Shown here: positions 1 through 6,026 of the stretch, one piece after another
Numbering within the stretch: position 1 is the stretch's first letter
Layout: every line of letters starts with the position of its first letter
From: Elusimicrobiota bacterium
Lineage (GTDB): Bacteria > Elusimicrobiota > UBA8919
Length of the DNA: 7,828 nucleotides
Direction: 5' to 3'
Assembly (NCBI GenBank): GCA_003452965.1
Contig: DMMW01000064.1
Coordinates: 6,548 to 14,375, forward strand
Made by a program: the position numbers and the translations under genes
The notes under the pieces: model-generated
What the model was told of the DNA's origin: nothing
Databases searched by the model: none
The model's input: only the letters and a program-made list of their open reading frames with translations

Positions 1-1188
1 AATATTATAGAAAAAATTCCATATTTTGCATTTTCTCTTATTTTTGGTGTAATCACTATTTTTGCCCAGCGTTCAATAAAGAATATAAAAGAAGGGCAGG
101 TTCTTACCTTTATCGACATAATCTTTAATGTTTGTAATGAACTAATATTTTATATTACTAAACTATTTATACCATTAAACCTTTCTGCTGTATATCCGTT
201 TCTTGAAAGAATCGGCGGAATGTTTTCTAAAATATTTTCAATTTCACCTATAATAATTATAATTTTGGTTTTAGCGGTATATTTTTCAAAAAAACATACC
301 AAAAAAATAATATTCGGCAGCCTATTTTTCTTATTAACATTATTACCGGTACTTAATATTATTCCGATAGGCAGGGTTATCCCTGCCGACAGATATACCT
401 ATATTCCTTTTCTTGGCTTGTTCTATATTTTAGGAGAAGGCATTTTTTATTTCTATACGCAAAAAACTCAAAACATAATCAGGGTTCTTATACTTGTCTT
501 ATTAATAGCAGTAATACCGATATTATCCTATTTGACTTATCAAAGATGCAAAGTATGGAAAGACAGTTTAACTTTAATGAGTGATGTAATAAAAAAATAT
601 CCGGATACGGTAACCGTAAGTTACAATAACCGCGGGAATTCATATAGAGATAATAAAGAATATACCCAAGCAATTGAAGATTATACCCGGGCAGTAAAAA
701 TCAATCCGATGTATGCAGAAGCATTTAATAACAGGGGCATAGCATATTTTAATATGGGTGATTATGATAATGCTATTAATGATTATACCAAGTCAATAGA
801 ATTAGACCCTAATTATGCGAAGCCGTATAGTAATAGGGGAATCGTATACTGGAATATAAACGAATTTTCTAAAGCAGAGGAAGATTTTAACCAAGCGATA
901 AAAATAAATCAAAACCTACAGGAAGCATACAACAGTCTTGGAAATGTATACTTTACCCGTAACGATTATGATAAAGCAATAGAATATTACAGCAAAGCAA
1001 TAGAAATAGACCCTTATTATGCAGAAGTATATCAAAATCGTAGTGGTGCGTACTTTATGAAAAAGGACTATGATAAAGCCTGGGCAGATGTTTACATATT
1101 ACAAAGATTGGGGTATAATATAAATCCGAGGTTTCTTGAAGATCTCATGAAAGCATCGAAGCGGGAATCCATGTCCGACGGCACATAG
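1..1188 (+). CDS. TMTC-like polytopic membrane protein with C-terminal TPRs, 5' truncated by window edge
   Basis: The reading frame is open from base 1 to the TAG at 1186-1188, so this is the last 395 residues of a longer gene; the ATG at 220 is internal. The visible part has about six hydrophobic segments (window residues about 7-22, 40-60, 82-97, 103-122, 135-151 and 158-180). A conserved loop, PADRYTYIP, follows the LPVLNIIPIG segment. After a VWKDS motif come five 34-residue TPR units at about 205-238, 239-272, 273-306, 307-340 and 341-374, with the usual N-R-G, A-x-Y and D-P positions. This order is typical of bacterial relatives of eukaryotic TMTC proteins, which resemble GT-C/PMT glycosyltransferases. 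The likely role is inner-membrane glycosyl transfer or polysaccharide work, with TPRs for partner binding. The catalytic N-terminal half is off-window, so activity cannot be judged. The last ten or so residues seem to come from a repeat sequence. Confidence 0.85.
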   Translation, partial: NIIEKIPYFAFSLIFGVITIFAQRSIKNIKEGQVLTFIDIIFNVCNELIFYITKLFIPLNLSAVYPFLERIGGMFSKIFSISPIIIIILVLAVYFSKKHTKKIIFGSLFFLLTLLPVLNIIPIGRVIPADRYTYIPFLGLFYILGEGIFYFYTQKTQNIIRVLILVLLIAVIPILSYLTYQRCKVWKDSLTLMSDVIKKYPDTVTVSYNNRGNSYRDNKEYTQAIEDYTRAVKINPMYAEAFNNRGIAYFNMGDYDNAINDYTKSIELDPNYAKPYSNRGIVYWNINEFSKAEEDFNQAIKINQNLQEAYNSLGNVYFTRNDYDKAIEYYSKAIEIDPYYAEVYQNRSGAYFMKKDYDKAWADVYILQRLGYNINPRFLEDLMKASKRESMSDGT

Positions 1189-1208
1189 AACCCTGGATGC
1201 CCGTTTAC

Positions 1209-1336
1209 CAGACTGTGTCATAATTCCAAAATTGTAGCTGCAGAGCGATAGCTCTGCTAAAACATGGCAAAGATTACGCTTTGCTGCTACAAAATGGAAA
1301 ACGAAATACATTTATTAACAATTGTGACACAGTCTG
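1209..1336. mobile_element. 128-bp MITE-like palindromic element with 12-bp terminal inverted repeats
   Basis: The left end CAGACTGTGTCA (1209-1220) and right end TGACACAGTCTG (1325-1336) are perfect reverse complements. The match continues inward after one mismatch with AATT. TAC flanks both sides (1206-1208 and 1337-1339) as a possible 3-bp target duplication. The interior contains further palindromes and no ORF. Size, ends, flanks and lack of coding capacity fit a non-autonomous element. I cannot assign it to an IS family, and no transposase lies in the window. Confidence 0.55.
1232..1293. repeat. REP-like double hairpin inside the MITE-like element
   Basis: Two short hairpins lie side by side: GCAGAGC-GATA-GCTCTGC (1240-1257) and GCAAAG-ATTACG-CTTTGC (1267-1284). 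The second is similar to the first on the opposite strand. Bases 1232-1247 also match the reverse complement of 1278-1293 at 14 of 16 positions, so the whole block can fold as one larger structure. This symmetry resembles REP doublets; the resemblance is by form only. Confidence 0.45.
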
Positions 1337-1357
1337 TACACGGGCATGACGGTCAAT

Positions 1358-1386
1358 TTGTACAGCAATGGTTAGCAGTATATAGT
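1358..1386 (+). promoter_or_regulatory. Candidate sigma70-type promoter for the HAD gene
   Basis: A -10 box TATAGT at 1381-1386 (5 of 6 to consensus) lies 17 bases after TTGTAC at 1358-1363 (3 of 6). It would start transcription near 1393 and leave a leader of about 17 bases before the ATG at 1410. The -35 is poor, and AT-rich DNA gives chance matches. Confidence 0.35.
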
Positions 1387-1391
1387 TACAT

Positions 1392-1402
1392 TCTCTAACG
1401 GG
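1392..1402 (+). promoter_or_regulatory. Shared motif TCTCTAACGGG that supplies the ribosome site of the HAD gene
   Basis: The 11-mer at 1392-1402 ends seven bases before the ATG, and its GGG followed by A is the only Shine-Dalgarno-like sequence present. The same 11-mer lies five bases before the yjbQ start, where it is one arm of an inverted repeat. No opposite arm is visible here, so this may be a lone copy of that repeat. Confidence 0.4.
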
Positions 1403-1409
1403 ATAAAAA

Positions 1410-2075
1410 ATGAAAGCAGTAATTTTTGATATGGATGGCGTAATAATTGATAGCGAACCAATGCATCTTAGAGTCAACAAAAAAATATTTAAAAGATTGG
1501 GATTGAAAATATCATTAAAAGAATATAGAAACTTTATTGGAAGCACAAACACCGAAATGTGGACTACTTTTAAGAAAGAATACGAATTACATCAAACAAT
1601 TCCGGAATTAGTAAAAATACAAGTAAGCGATACTCTAAAAGATTTAAAGAAAAGTAAAGAAAAACCAATCTCGGGCATTGTAAGTTTACTAAGAGAATTG
1701 AAAAAAAATAATATCCGTATTGGTTTAGCCTCCTCTTCACCGTTAGAAAACATAAATTTAGTACTAAAAATATTTAAAATTAAAAAATATTTTAGTGCAA
1801 TCGTAAGCGGTGAAGATTTAAAAAGAAGCAAACCGGCTCCGGATATTTTTTTAAAGGCGGCAAAAAAATTAAAAGTAAAACCGGAAGAATGTATTGTTAT
1901 AGAGGACTCCGAAAAAGGTGTCCAAGCCGCAAAATCAGCGGGTATGAAATGCATCGGCTATAAAAACAAGAATTCAGGTAACCAAAATTTATCAAAAGCC
2001 GATTTAATAATCAAAAACTTCAGTAAATTAGATATTGATTATTTTAGAGGATTATTTTTTAATTTGACAAATTGA
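1410..2075 (+). CDS. HAD-superfamily phosphatase/phosphomutase, beta-phosphoglucomutase-like (subfamily IA)
   Basis: This 221-residue protein has all four HAD motifs. Motif I is DMDGV, with nucleophile D7 and acid/base D9. Motif II is the S108 region of GLASSSP, motif III is K141 in RSKPAPDIF and motif IV is E165-D166 in VIEDSEKG. The helical cap lies between about residues 15 and 85, after DSEPMHL. The family hydrolyses phosphomonoesters or isomerises sugar phosphates in the cytoplasm through an aspartyl-phosphate, using Mg2+. The layout is closest to beta-phosphoglucomutase and the YcjU or phosphoglycolate phosphatase-like groups. The true substrate cannot be read from the sequence, and no maltose or trehalose phosphorylase neighbour supports a phosphoglucomutase role. 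The length is normal. The ATG at 1410 gives the standard N-terminus just before the first beta strand. Confidence 0.88.
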   Translation: MKAVIFDMDGVIIDSEPMHLRVNKKIFKRLGLKISLKEYRNFIGSTNTEMWTTFKKEYELHQTIPELVKIQVSDTLKDLKKSKEKPISGIVSLLRELKKNNIRIGLASSSPLENINLVLKIFKIKKYFSAIVSGEDLKRSKPAPDIFLKAAKKLKVKPEECIVIEDSEKGVQAAKSAGMKCIGYKNKNSGNQNLSKADLIIKNFSKLDIDYFRGLFFNLTN

Positions 2076-2100
2076 AAAATTATAATTAAAATGTGATACT
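2072..2100 (+). promoter_or_regulatory. Weak candidate promoter upstream of serS
   Basis: TTGAAA at 2072-2077 and GATACT at 2095-2100 are 17 bases apart and overlap the HAD stop codon. Both are imperfect (5 and 4 of 6). A perfect TTGACA (2064-2069) and a perfect TATAAT (2081-2086) also lie here but are only 11 bases apart, so they cannot work together. A promoter here would give serS a leader of about 140 bases containing two repeats. Confidence 0.25.
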
Positions 2101-2114
2101 ATTGAAAAAACCCA

Positions 2115-2149
2115 TGCCTACGTTCCAAAGGAACTTTGGCAGGCAGGCA
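2115..2149. repeat. Palindromic repeat (hairpin) before serS
   Basis: TGCCT (2115-2119) can pair with AGGCA (2141-2145). Inside it, CCAAAG (2125-2130) pairs with CTTTGG (2134-2139) around the loop GAA. An alternative inner stem GTTCC/GGAAC (2122-2126 and 2130-2134) is exclusive with it. AGGCAGGCA is directly repeated at the right edge. There is no T-run, so it is not an intrinsic terminator. It looks like a dispersed palindromic repeat. Confidence 0.5.
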
Positions 2150-2190
2150 ATAATATCCGATTAAATAGATTGCTGATAGGTTTAGGTTCT

Positions 2191-2227
2191 AATCTGTGTT
2201 AATCTGGTTTTAAAAATCTGTGTAATC
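2191..2227 (+). repeat. Short direct repeats of the AATCTGTGT(T)AATC type
   Basis: AATCTGTGTTAATCTG (2191-2206) is followed by AATCTGTGTAATC (2215-2227), so the unit AATCTG occurs three times in 37 bases. From general memory, sequences of this form occur as dispersed intergenic repeats in several unrelated bacteria; that was not checked. It ends 19 bases before the serS start. Confidence 0.5.
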
Positions 2228-2246
2228 ATGAGCGTTAGCGAAAATT

Positions 2247-3635
2247 ATGATTGATATAAAACTTATAAGAGAAAATCCGGAATTTATCAAAAATAAATTA
2301 TCTGCAAGAAATAATGATACTAATTTAATCAATCAAATATTGGAAAAAGATTCTATATATAGAAAACAACTTTTAGAATTGGAGCAGCATAGGGCTAAAA
2401 GAAATAAAGTAACAGAAGCAATATCTAAAAACCCGCCCAATAAAACAGATTTGATAAAAGAGATGCAAACTCTAAAACAAAAAATAAAAGAAGCAGAAGA
2501 AATAGTAAGAAAATATGAAAATAATGAGGATGAAAGTATTCAGCAACTTTTACTAATGTTACCAAATTTACCGGATGATTCTGTTCCGGTAGGTAAATCA
2601 GCGGAAGAAAATCAAGTGGTAAAACAAATTGGAGAAATAAAAAAATTTGATTTTGAGCCGCTTGACCATCAAACAATCGGTGAAGGTCTTAAAATACTTG
2701 ATTTTGAAACTGCATCCAAACTTTCTGGTAGCAGATTTGCGATGCTTAAAAGTGATGGTGCAAGGTTAGAACGCGCATTAATAAATTTTATGATAGATAT
2801 TCATACGCAGAGAGGTTATACGGAAATCTTTCCGCCTTTTATTGTAGATAAAAAATGCCTGATAGGTACCGGTCAACTTCCCAAGTTTGAAGAAGAATTA
2901 TATAAATGCCTAGGCAAAGAAAAGGAAATTATAGCAGAAATGCAGAAAAGATCGGAACATGTTTTGATATGCGGTGAAAAAAAAGGAGCGATTAATTATT
3001 CCGCCTATTCTTCCGGTAACGAAGGAGAGCAACTCGGCGATGAGTATTTAATTCCGACGGCAGAGGTGCCGCTTACAAATATGCATCGTGAAGAGATTCT
3101 TGATGAAAATCAATTAACAATAAAATACGTTGCTTATACTGCATGTTTCCGTAAAGAAGCGGGTTCATACGGTAAAGATACGAGGGGATTGATAAGAAAT
3201 CACCAGTTTAACAAAATTGAACTTGTAAAATTTACTAAACCGGAAGATTCAATGTCCGAGCTTGAAGGTATGGTTGAAGATGCAGGGCAAGTTCTAAGCC
3301 AATTAGGGCTTACGTATCGGATAGTAAAATTATGCACCGCCGATATAGGTTTTTCGTCTTCAAAAACATACGATTTGGAAGTATGGATGCCGGGTGAAAA
3401 AAAATGGCGTGAAATATCTTCAGTTTCTAATTGTAAAGATTTCCAAGCAAGAAGAATTAACTGCAAGTATCGTAAAGAAAAAAAATTAGAATATGTCCAT
3501 ACATTAAACGGTTCCGGTGTAGCAGTAGGGCGAACATTTGCTGCGATTTTAGAAAATTTCCAGAACAAAGACGGTTCAATTAATATTCCACAAAATTTAA
3601 TAAAGTATTTCGGTAAGGAAAAAATCGGGGGATAA
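2247..3635 (+). CDS. serS: Seryl-tRNA synthetase
   Basis: This class II aminoacyl-tRNA synthetase charges tRNA(Ser), and also tRNA(Sec) where present, with serine in the cytoplasm. The N-terminus MIDIKLIRENPEFI is canonical. Residues about 27-105 form the helical coiled-coil arm that holds the tRNA long variable arm, ending in LPNLPDDSVPVG. The catalytic domain has GTGQLPKFEEELY, the TAEVP serine-site segment (T271-E273), motif 2 with F301-R302 and E304 in FRKEAGSYGKDTRG, and motif 3 with R429 in NGSGVAVGRT. The protein is 462 residues against about 425-430 for most bacterial enzymes. The extra length is mostly a segment of about 34 residues between residues 220 and 266. The start has no recognisable Shine-Dalgarno, but the N-terminal match supports it. 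The TAA is one base before the next start, suggesting co-transcription. Confidence 0.97.
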   Translation: MIDIKLIRENPEFIKNKLSARNNDTNLINQILEKDSIYRKQLLELEQHRAKRNKVTEAISKNPPNKTDLIKEMQTLKQKIKEAEEIVRKYENNEDESIQQLLLMLPNLPDDSVPVGKSAEENQVVKQIGEIKKFDFEPLDHQTIGEGLKILDFETASKLSGSRFAMLKSDGARLERALINFMIDIHTQRGYTEIFPPFIVDKKCLIGTGQLPKFEEELYKCLGKEKEIIAEMQKRSEHVLICGEKKGAINYSAYSSGNEGEQLGDEYLIPTAEVPLTNMHREEILDENQLTIKYVAYTACFRKEAGSYGKDTRGLIRNHQFNKIELVKFTKPEDSMSELEGMVEDAGQVLSQLGLTYRIVKLCTADIGFSSSKTYDLEVWMPGEKKWREISSVSNCKDFQARRINCKYRKEKKLEYVHTLNGSGVAVGRTFAAILENFQNKDGSINIPQNLIKYFGKEKIGG

Positions 3636-3636
3636 A

Positions 3637-3996
3637 ATGGTGGACTTCTCGCGGAAAATGGATTGGCAGATTAATAATAATGTAAAAGTTGAATTAGTTA
3701 AAAGATGGATAAATGTCCAGAAGTTGAGTATTTCTTCAATAAAAGGTAATGTTGAAATAAAAGGAGAAATAGAATTTACCGGAAAACTTGCACAAGACAA
3801 GGACAGAACGGCAATTCTAAATTTTCTAAAAATGACGGATTTGGCATTACGAGGTATTTCAAATGTTCGTAGCGTAAAATGGAATATTACTGGTTGGCAA
3901 AGAGTAGGGAATCGCTGGATTCAAACTACAGAAGGGCAGAAAAAGGAAGCACAACAGAAAGAAACAGTTAAAGAACAGGAACATGGCGGCGAATAG
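3637..3996 (+). CDS. Unrecognised 119-residue protein, possibly BON-like, co-transcribed with serS
   Basis: I do not recognise the family with confidence. The ATG lies one base after the serS stop. A GGGGG run (3627-3631) inside the serS end sits five bases upstream and serves as Shine-Dalgarno, so the gene is probably real and translationally coupled. There is no signal peptide or membrane segment. Residues about 20-92 alternate short beta-type stretches (LSISSIKGNVEIKGEIEF), a helix (LNFLKMTDLAL), then GISNVRSVKWNITGW. This strand-Gly-strand-helix-strand plan and the G-I-x-N-V motif resemble a BON domain, which is only a suggestion. The C-terminus (about 98-119) is charged, Lys/Glu/Gln-rich and probably disordered. 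A cytoplasmic role is likely; its function and any link to serS are unknown. Confidence 0.7.
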   Translation: MVDFSRKMDWQINNNVKVELVKRWINVQKLSISSIKGNVEIKGEIEFTGKLAQDKDRTAILNFLKMTDLALRGISNVRSVKWNITGWQRVGNRWIQTTEGQKKEAQQKETVKEQEHGGE

Positions 3997-4073
3997 AAAT
4001 GAAGTTCAAAGTTCATAAATCCCGCTACTACACCATCGCACTATCTCACGATTCAATTAATCCTATAACTCTA

Positions 4074-5780
4074 TTATCTTCTTTTTAACAGAAATTTTTT
4101 AAGTTGAGTATAATTTAAGCAATTTAAAACATCTTTCTTTTCAAGCCATCCTCGTCGTGCAACAAACACTCCGTATTTCATAAAATTCAATTGTTCAATA
4201 AAATGCGAATCCGTTCCTATAGCAAGTAATACATTTCTTTCTTTCGCATTTTTACACCATATATCTGGCAAATCAAGTCGTTCAGGATAAGCATTGATTT
4301 CCAATGTAACTTCAAAAGTTTTTGCCGCTTTTATAACTTCTTCAAGATTAACTTGATAAGGTTCCCTTTTATTTATTAATCTTCCGGTTGGATGCCCGAG
4401 ACTATTTACATATTTATTTTCCATTGCTTTTACTATACGGTTTGTAATAGTTTTTTCATCCTGTTTAAAACCGGAGTGAATAGATGCAATAACCAAATCT
4501 AATTCCTTTAGAATTTCATCAGGATAATCAATTTTTCCATCACTTAGAATATCGACTTCGGTCCCGCATAAAAGCTTAATATTTTTGGAATTTTCGTTAA
4601 ATTCTTTTATTTCATCAATTTTTTTCCTAAGGGTTTTTATCTCCAAACCACCGGCCACTTTAAGTGACGGTGAATGATCGCATATACCCACCCATTCATA
4701 TCCAAGTTTTATTGCTGCATCGGCAATTTGCTCAATACTCATATTCCCGTCAGAATATTTTGTATGCACATGGAAATCACCTTTAATGTCCGATAATTCC
4801 AATAATTTAGGTAGAGTATTATTTTTTGACGCTTCAATCTCACCGTTGTTTTCGCGTAGTTCCGGTGGCATTATTTTAAGCCCGAGTTTATTATAAATTT
4901 CTTCTTCTGTCAATCCACCTACTTTCTTATTGGTTTTTGTATCAAAAATCCCATATTCGTTTATCTTATAACCAACATCTTTTGCAAGACCTCGTAAAGC
5001 GATATTATGCTGTTGTGAACCGGTAAAATATTGTAATGCGGACCCATATTCATTCTCTTTAACTATACGCAAATCAACCTGCACATTCTCAAATGTTAAT
5101 ATGCTGGATTTTGTTTCTCCTTTTGCAAGCACTTGCGTGCCTAAAGAACAAAATTTTTCTATTACTTTAGCAGAATCCTTTGATGTACATAAAATATCAA
5201 TATCTCTCACTGTTTCTTTTCGTCTTCTTAAGCTGCCTGCTTCAGATATCTTTATCACATCACTTGATTTTAATTTCTCAATAATTTCGCTTGCAATATG
5301 GAGTGCTCTTGAAAATAATATCCTTTCAGCACCTTTTTTAATTACTGCAATGCCTTTTAAAATATTTTGTTCGCTTTTTTCACCAAGAGTTTCAATATTT
5401 CTAATTTTTCCTTCTTCGGCAGCTTTTTTTAGTTCGTCTATATTTTTAATATCAAGCTTATCGTATAATAGTTTTGCTCTCTTTGGTCCTACTCCTTGAA
5501 CAGACATAATTTCCAAAAATCCTTGAGGAAAAGATTTTTTTAAATTATCATAATATTCCAACTTTCCGGTTTCAAGATATTCTTTTATTTTTTCAGCGAT
5601 GCTTTCACCGACACCACTTATTTTTTCACCTTCTTTAATTTTTACTGCGATGTCTTCGGTAAGAGATGAAATATTTAATGCAGCTTTTTCATATGCTCGT
5701 ATTTTGAAAACATTTTCACCTTTTATGGCAAGTAGTTCTGAAATTTCATATAATATATCGGCTATTTCCTTGTTCTTCAT
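4074..5780 (-). CDS. polX: DNA polymerase X family protein with PHP exonuclease domain
   Basis: At 568 residues this matches full-length bacterial PolX, a DNA repair enzyme for gap filling and end processing. The N-terminal 8-kDa-like domain and helix-hairpin-helix elements are at about 1-145, including ISGVGESIAEKI (54-65) and VQGVGPKRAKLL (94-105). The nucleotidyl-transfer site has GSLRRRKETV followed by D193 and D195 in DIDIL, then D236 in VQVDLR, so all three metal-binding Asp are present. The C-terminal PHP domain (about 333-560) keeps the metal ligands: H337 and H339 (HVHTKYSDG, with D344), H369 (CDHS), E408 (GTEVD), H435 (SIHSG), H463 (LGHPTGR), and D524 and H526 (GTDSH). Both polymerase and 3'-5' exonuclease activity are therefore expected. 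It converges on the serS operon with a 77-base gap where no terminator is visible. The N-terminus MKNKEIADILYEI is canonical, yet no Shine-Dalgarno precedes it. Confidence 0.96.
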   Translation of the reverse strand: MKNKEIADILYEISELLAIKGENVFKIRAYEKAALNISSLTEDIAVKIKEGEKISGVGESIAEKIKEYLETGKLEYYDNLKKSFPQGFLEIMSVQGVGPKRAKLLYDKLDIKNIDELKKAAEEGKIRNIETLGEKSEQNILKGIAVIKKGAERILFSRALHIASEIIEKLKSSDVIKISEAGSLRRRKETVRDIDILCTSKDSAKVIEKFCSLGTQVLAKGETKSSILTFENVQVDLRIVKENEYGSALQYFTGSQQHNIALRGLAKDVGYKINEYGIFDTKTNKKVGGLTEEEIYNKLGLKIMPPELRENNGEIEASKNNTLPKLLELSDIKGDFHVHTKYSDGNMSIEQIADAAIKLGYEWVGICDHSPSLKVAGGLEIKTLRKKIDEIKEFNENSKNIKLLCGTEVDILSDGKIDYPDEILKELDLVIASIHSGFKQDEKTITNRIVKAMENKYVNSLGHPTGRLINKREPYQVNLEEVIKAAKTFEVTLEINAYPERLDLPDIWCKNAKERNVLLAIGTDSHFIEQLNFMKYGVFVARRGWLEKKDVLNCLNYTQLKKFLLKRR

Positions 5781-5786
5781 ATAAAC

Positions 5787-5814
5787 ATTGTATATTTTAA
5801 TTTGACTTTTGCAA
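5787..5814 (-). promoter_or_regulatory. Candidate leaderless promoter of polX
   Basis: On the minus strand, TTGCAA (5814 to 5809) and TACAAT (5792 to 5787) are 16 bases apart, followed by six bases GTTTAT and then ATG. With the usual -7 position for the last base of the -10 box, transcription would begin at 5780, the A of the start codon. This agrees with the absence of a Shine-Dalgarno. It overlaps the forward promoter candidate. Confidence 0.4.
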
Positions 5815-5829
5815 GATTTTAAATAAAAT
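5802..5829 (+). promoter_or_regulatory. Candidate forward promoter for yjbQ
   Basis: TTGACT (5802-5807) and TAAAAT (5824-5829) are each 5 of 6 to the sigma70 consensus, with a 16-base spacer. Transcription would start near 5836 and give a leader of about 190 bases that includes both arms of the 13-bp inverted repeat. A perfect TATAAT at 5920-5925, without a recognisable -35, could be a second start that leaves out the left arm. Confidence 0.4.
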
Positions 5830-5849
5830 GATGTTTTAAGTCAATTACT

Positions 5850-5870
5850 GCATCTTACATAATAAGATGC
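5850..5870. promoter_or_regulatory. 8-bp inverted repeat, possible operator or leader hairpin
   Basis: GCATCTTA (5850-5857) and TAAGATGC (5863-5870) are perfect reverse complements around CATAA. It begins about 14 bases into a transcript from the forward promoter candidate. It could be a protein-binding dyad or a 5'-end hairpin; nothing distinguishes these. No T-run follows. Confidence 0.4.
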
Positions 5871-5899
5871 TGTTATTAGTTATATGTTTCAAATAAAAC

Positions 5900-6022
5900 C
5901 CCCGTTAGAGATGAGTTTGTATAATAAATATATTTAAAACGGGGAAGAAGTTAAGTAAAAGCAACAAAAATTTGTCAGAAGATACGGAAGCATTTTCCAA
6001 ACGCTTTCTATCTCTAACGGGG
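5900..6022. repeat. 13-bp perfect inverted repeat flanking 97 bases, abutting the yjbQ start
   Basis: CCCCGTTAGAGAT (5900-5912) and ATCTCTAACGGGG (6010-6022) are perfect reverse complements. A third partial arm, AACGGGG at 5938-5944, can pair with CCCCGTT at 5900-5906 instead. The right arm ends four bases before the ATG and contains the only Shine-Dalgarno-like bases (GGGG, then GAG). The span could be a small palindromic mobile repeat, a cis-regulatory structure, or the first used as the second. No target duplication is evident. Confidence 0.6.
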
Positions 6023-6026
6023 CGAG

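Larger units (their letters stand above)
1197..1347. repeat. Palindromic intergenic repeat split by an inserted element
   Basis: ATGCCCGT at 1197-1204 is the exact reverse complement of ACGGGCAT at 1340-1347. Removing the 128-bp element at 1209-1336 and one copy of TAC rebuilds a compact hairpin: an 8-bp stem with the loop TTAC. The outer sequence is therefore best read as an older short palindromic repeat interrupted by a later insertion. Its left flank, rich in GC for this region, runs into the 3' end of the TPR gene. Confidence 0.6.

Noticed and set aside
220..1188. Reading the TPR gene as starting at the ATG at 220
   Set aside because: The frame stays open to base 1 and the upstream 73 codons encode membrane segments in keeping with the family, so 220 is internal.
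2064..2086. Perfect TTGACA and TATAAT as one promoter
   Set aside because: They are only 11 bases apart, too close to work together.
3997..4073. Terminator between the convergent serS operon and polX
   Set aside because: The 77 bases show no hairpin with a T-run on either strand; only weak AGTTCA-type repetition is seen.
5181..5240. Arg residues in the PolX RRRKETVRD segment as lost catalytic Gly
   Set aside because: Bacterial PolX proteins vary at these positions while keeping GSLRR and the D-x-D pair, so this is not evidence of inactivity.
5836..6026. TPP riboswitch before yjbQ, suggested by the thiamine link of the family
   Set aside because: None of the conserved thi-box segments (CTGAGA, or the ACC-TGAT region) is present. 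The structure here is a simple inverted repeat.
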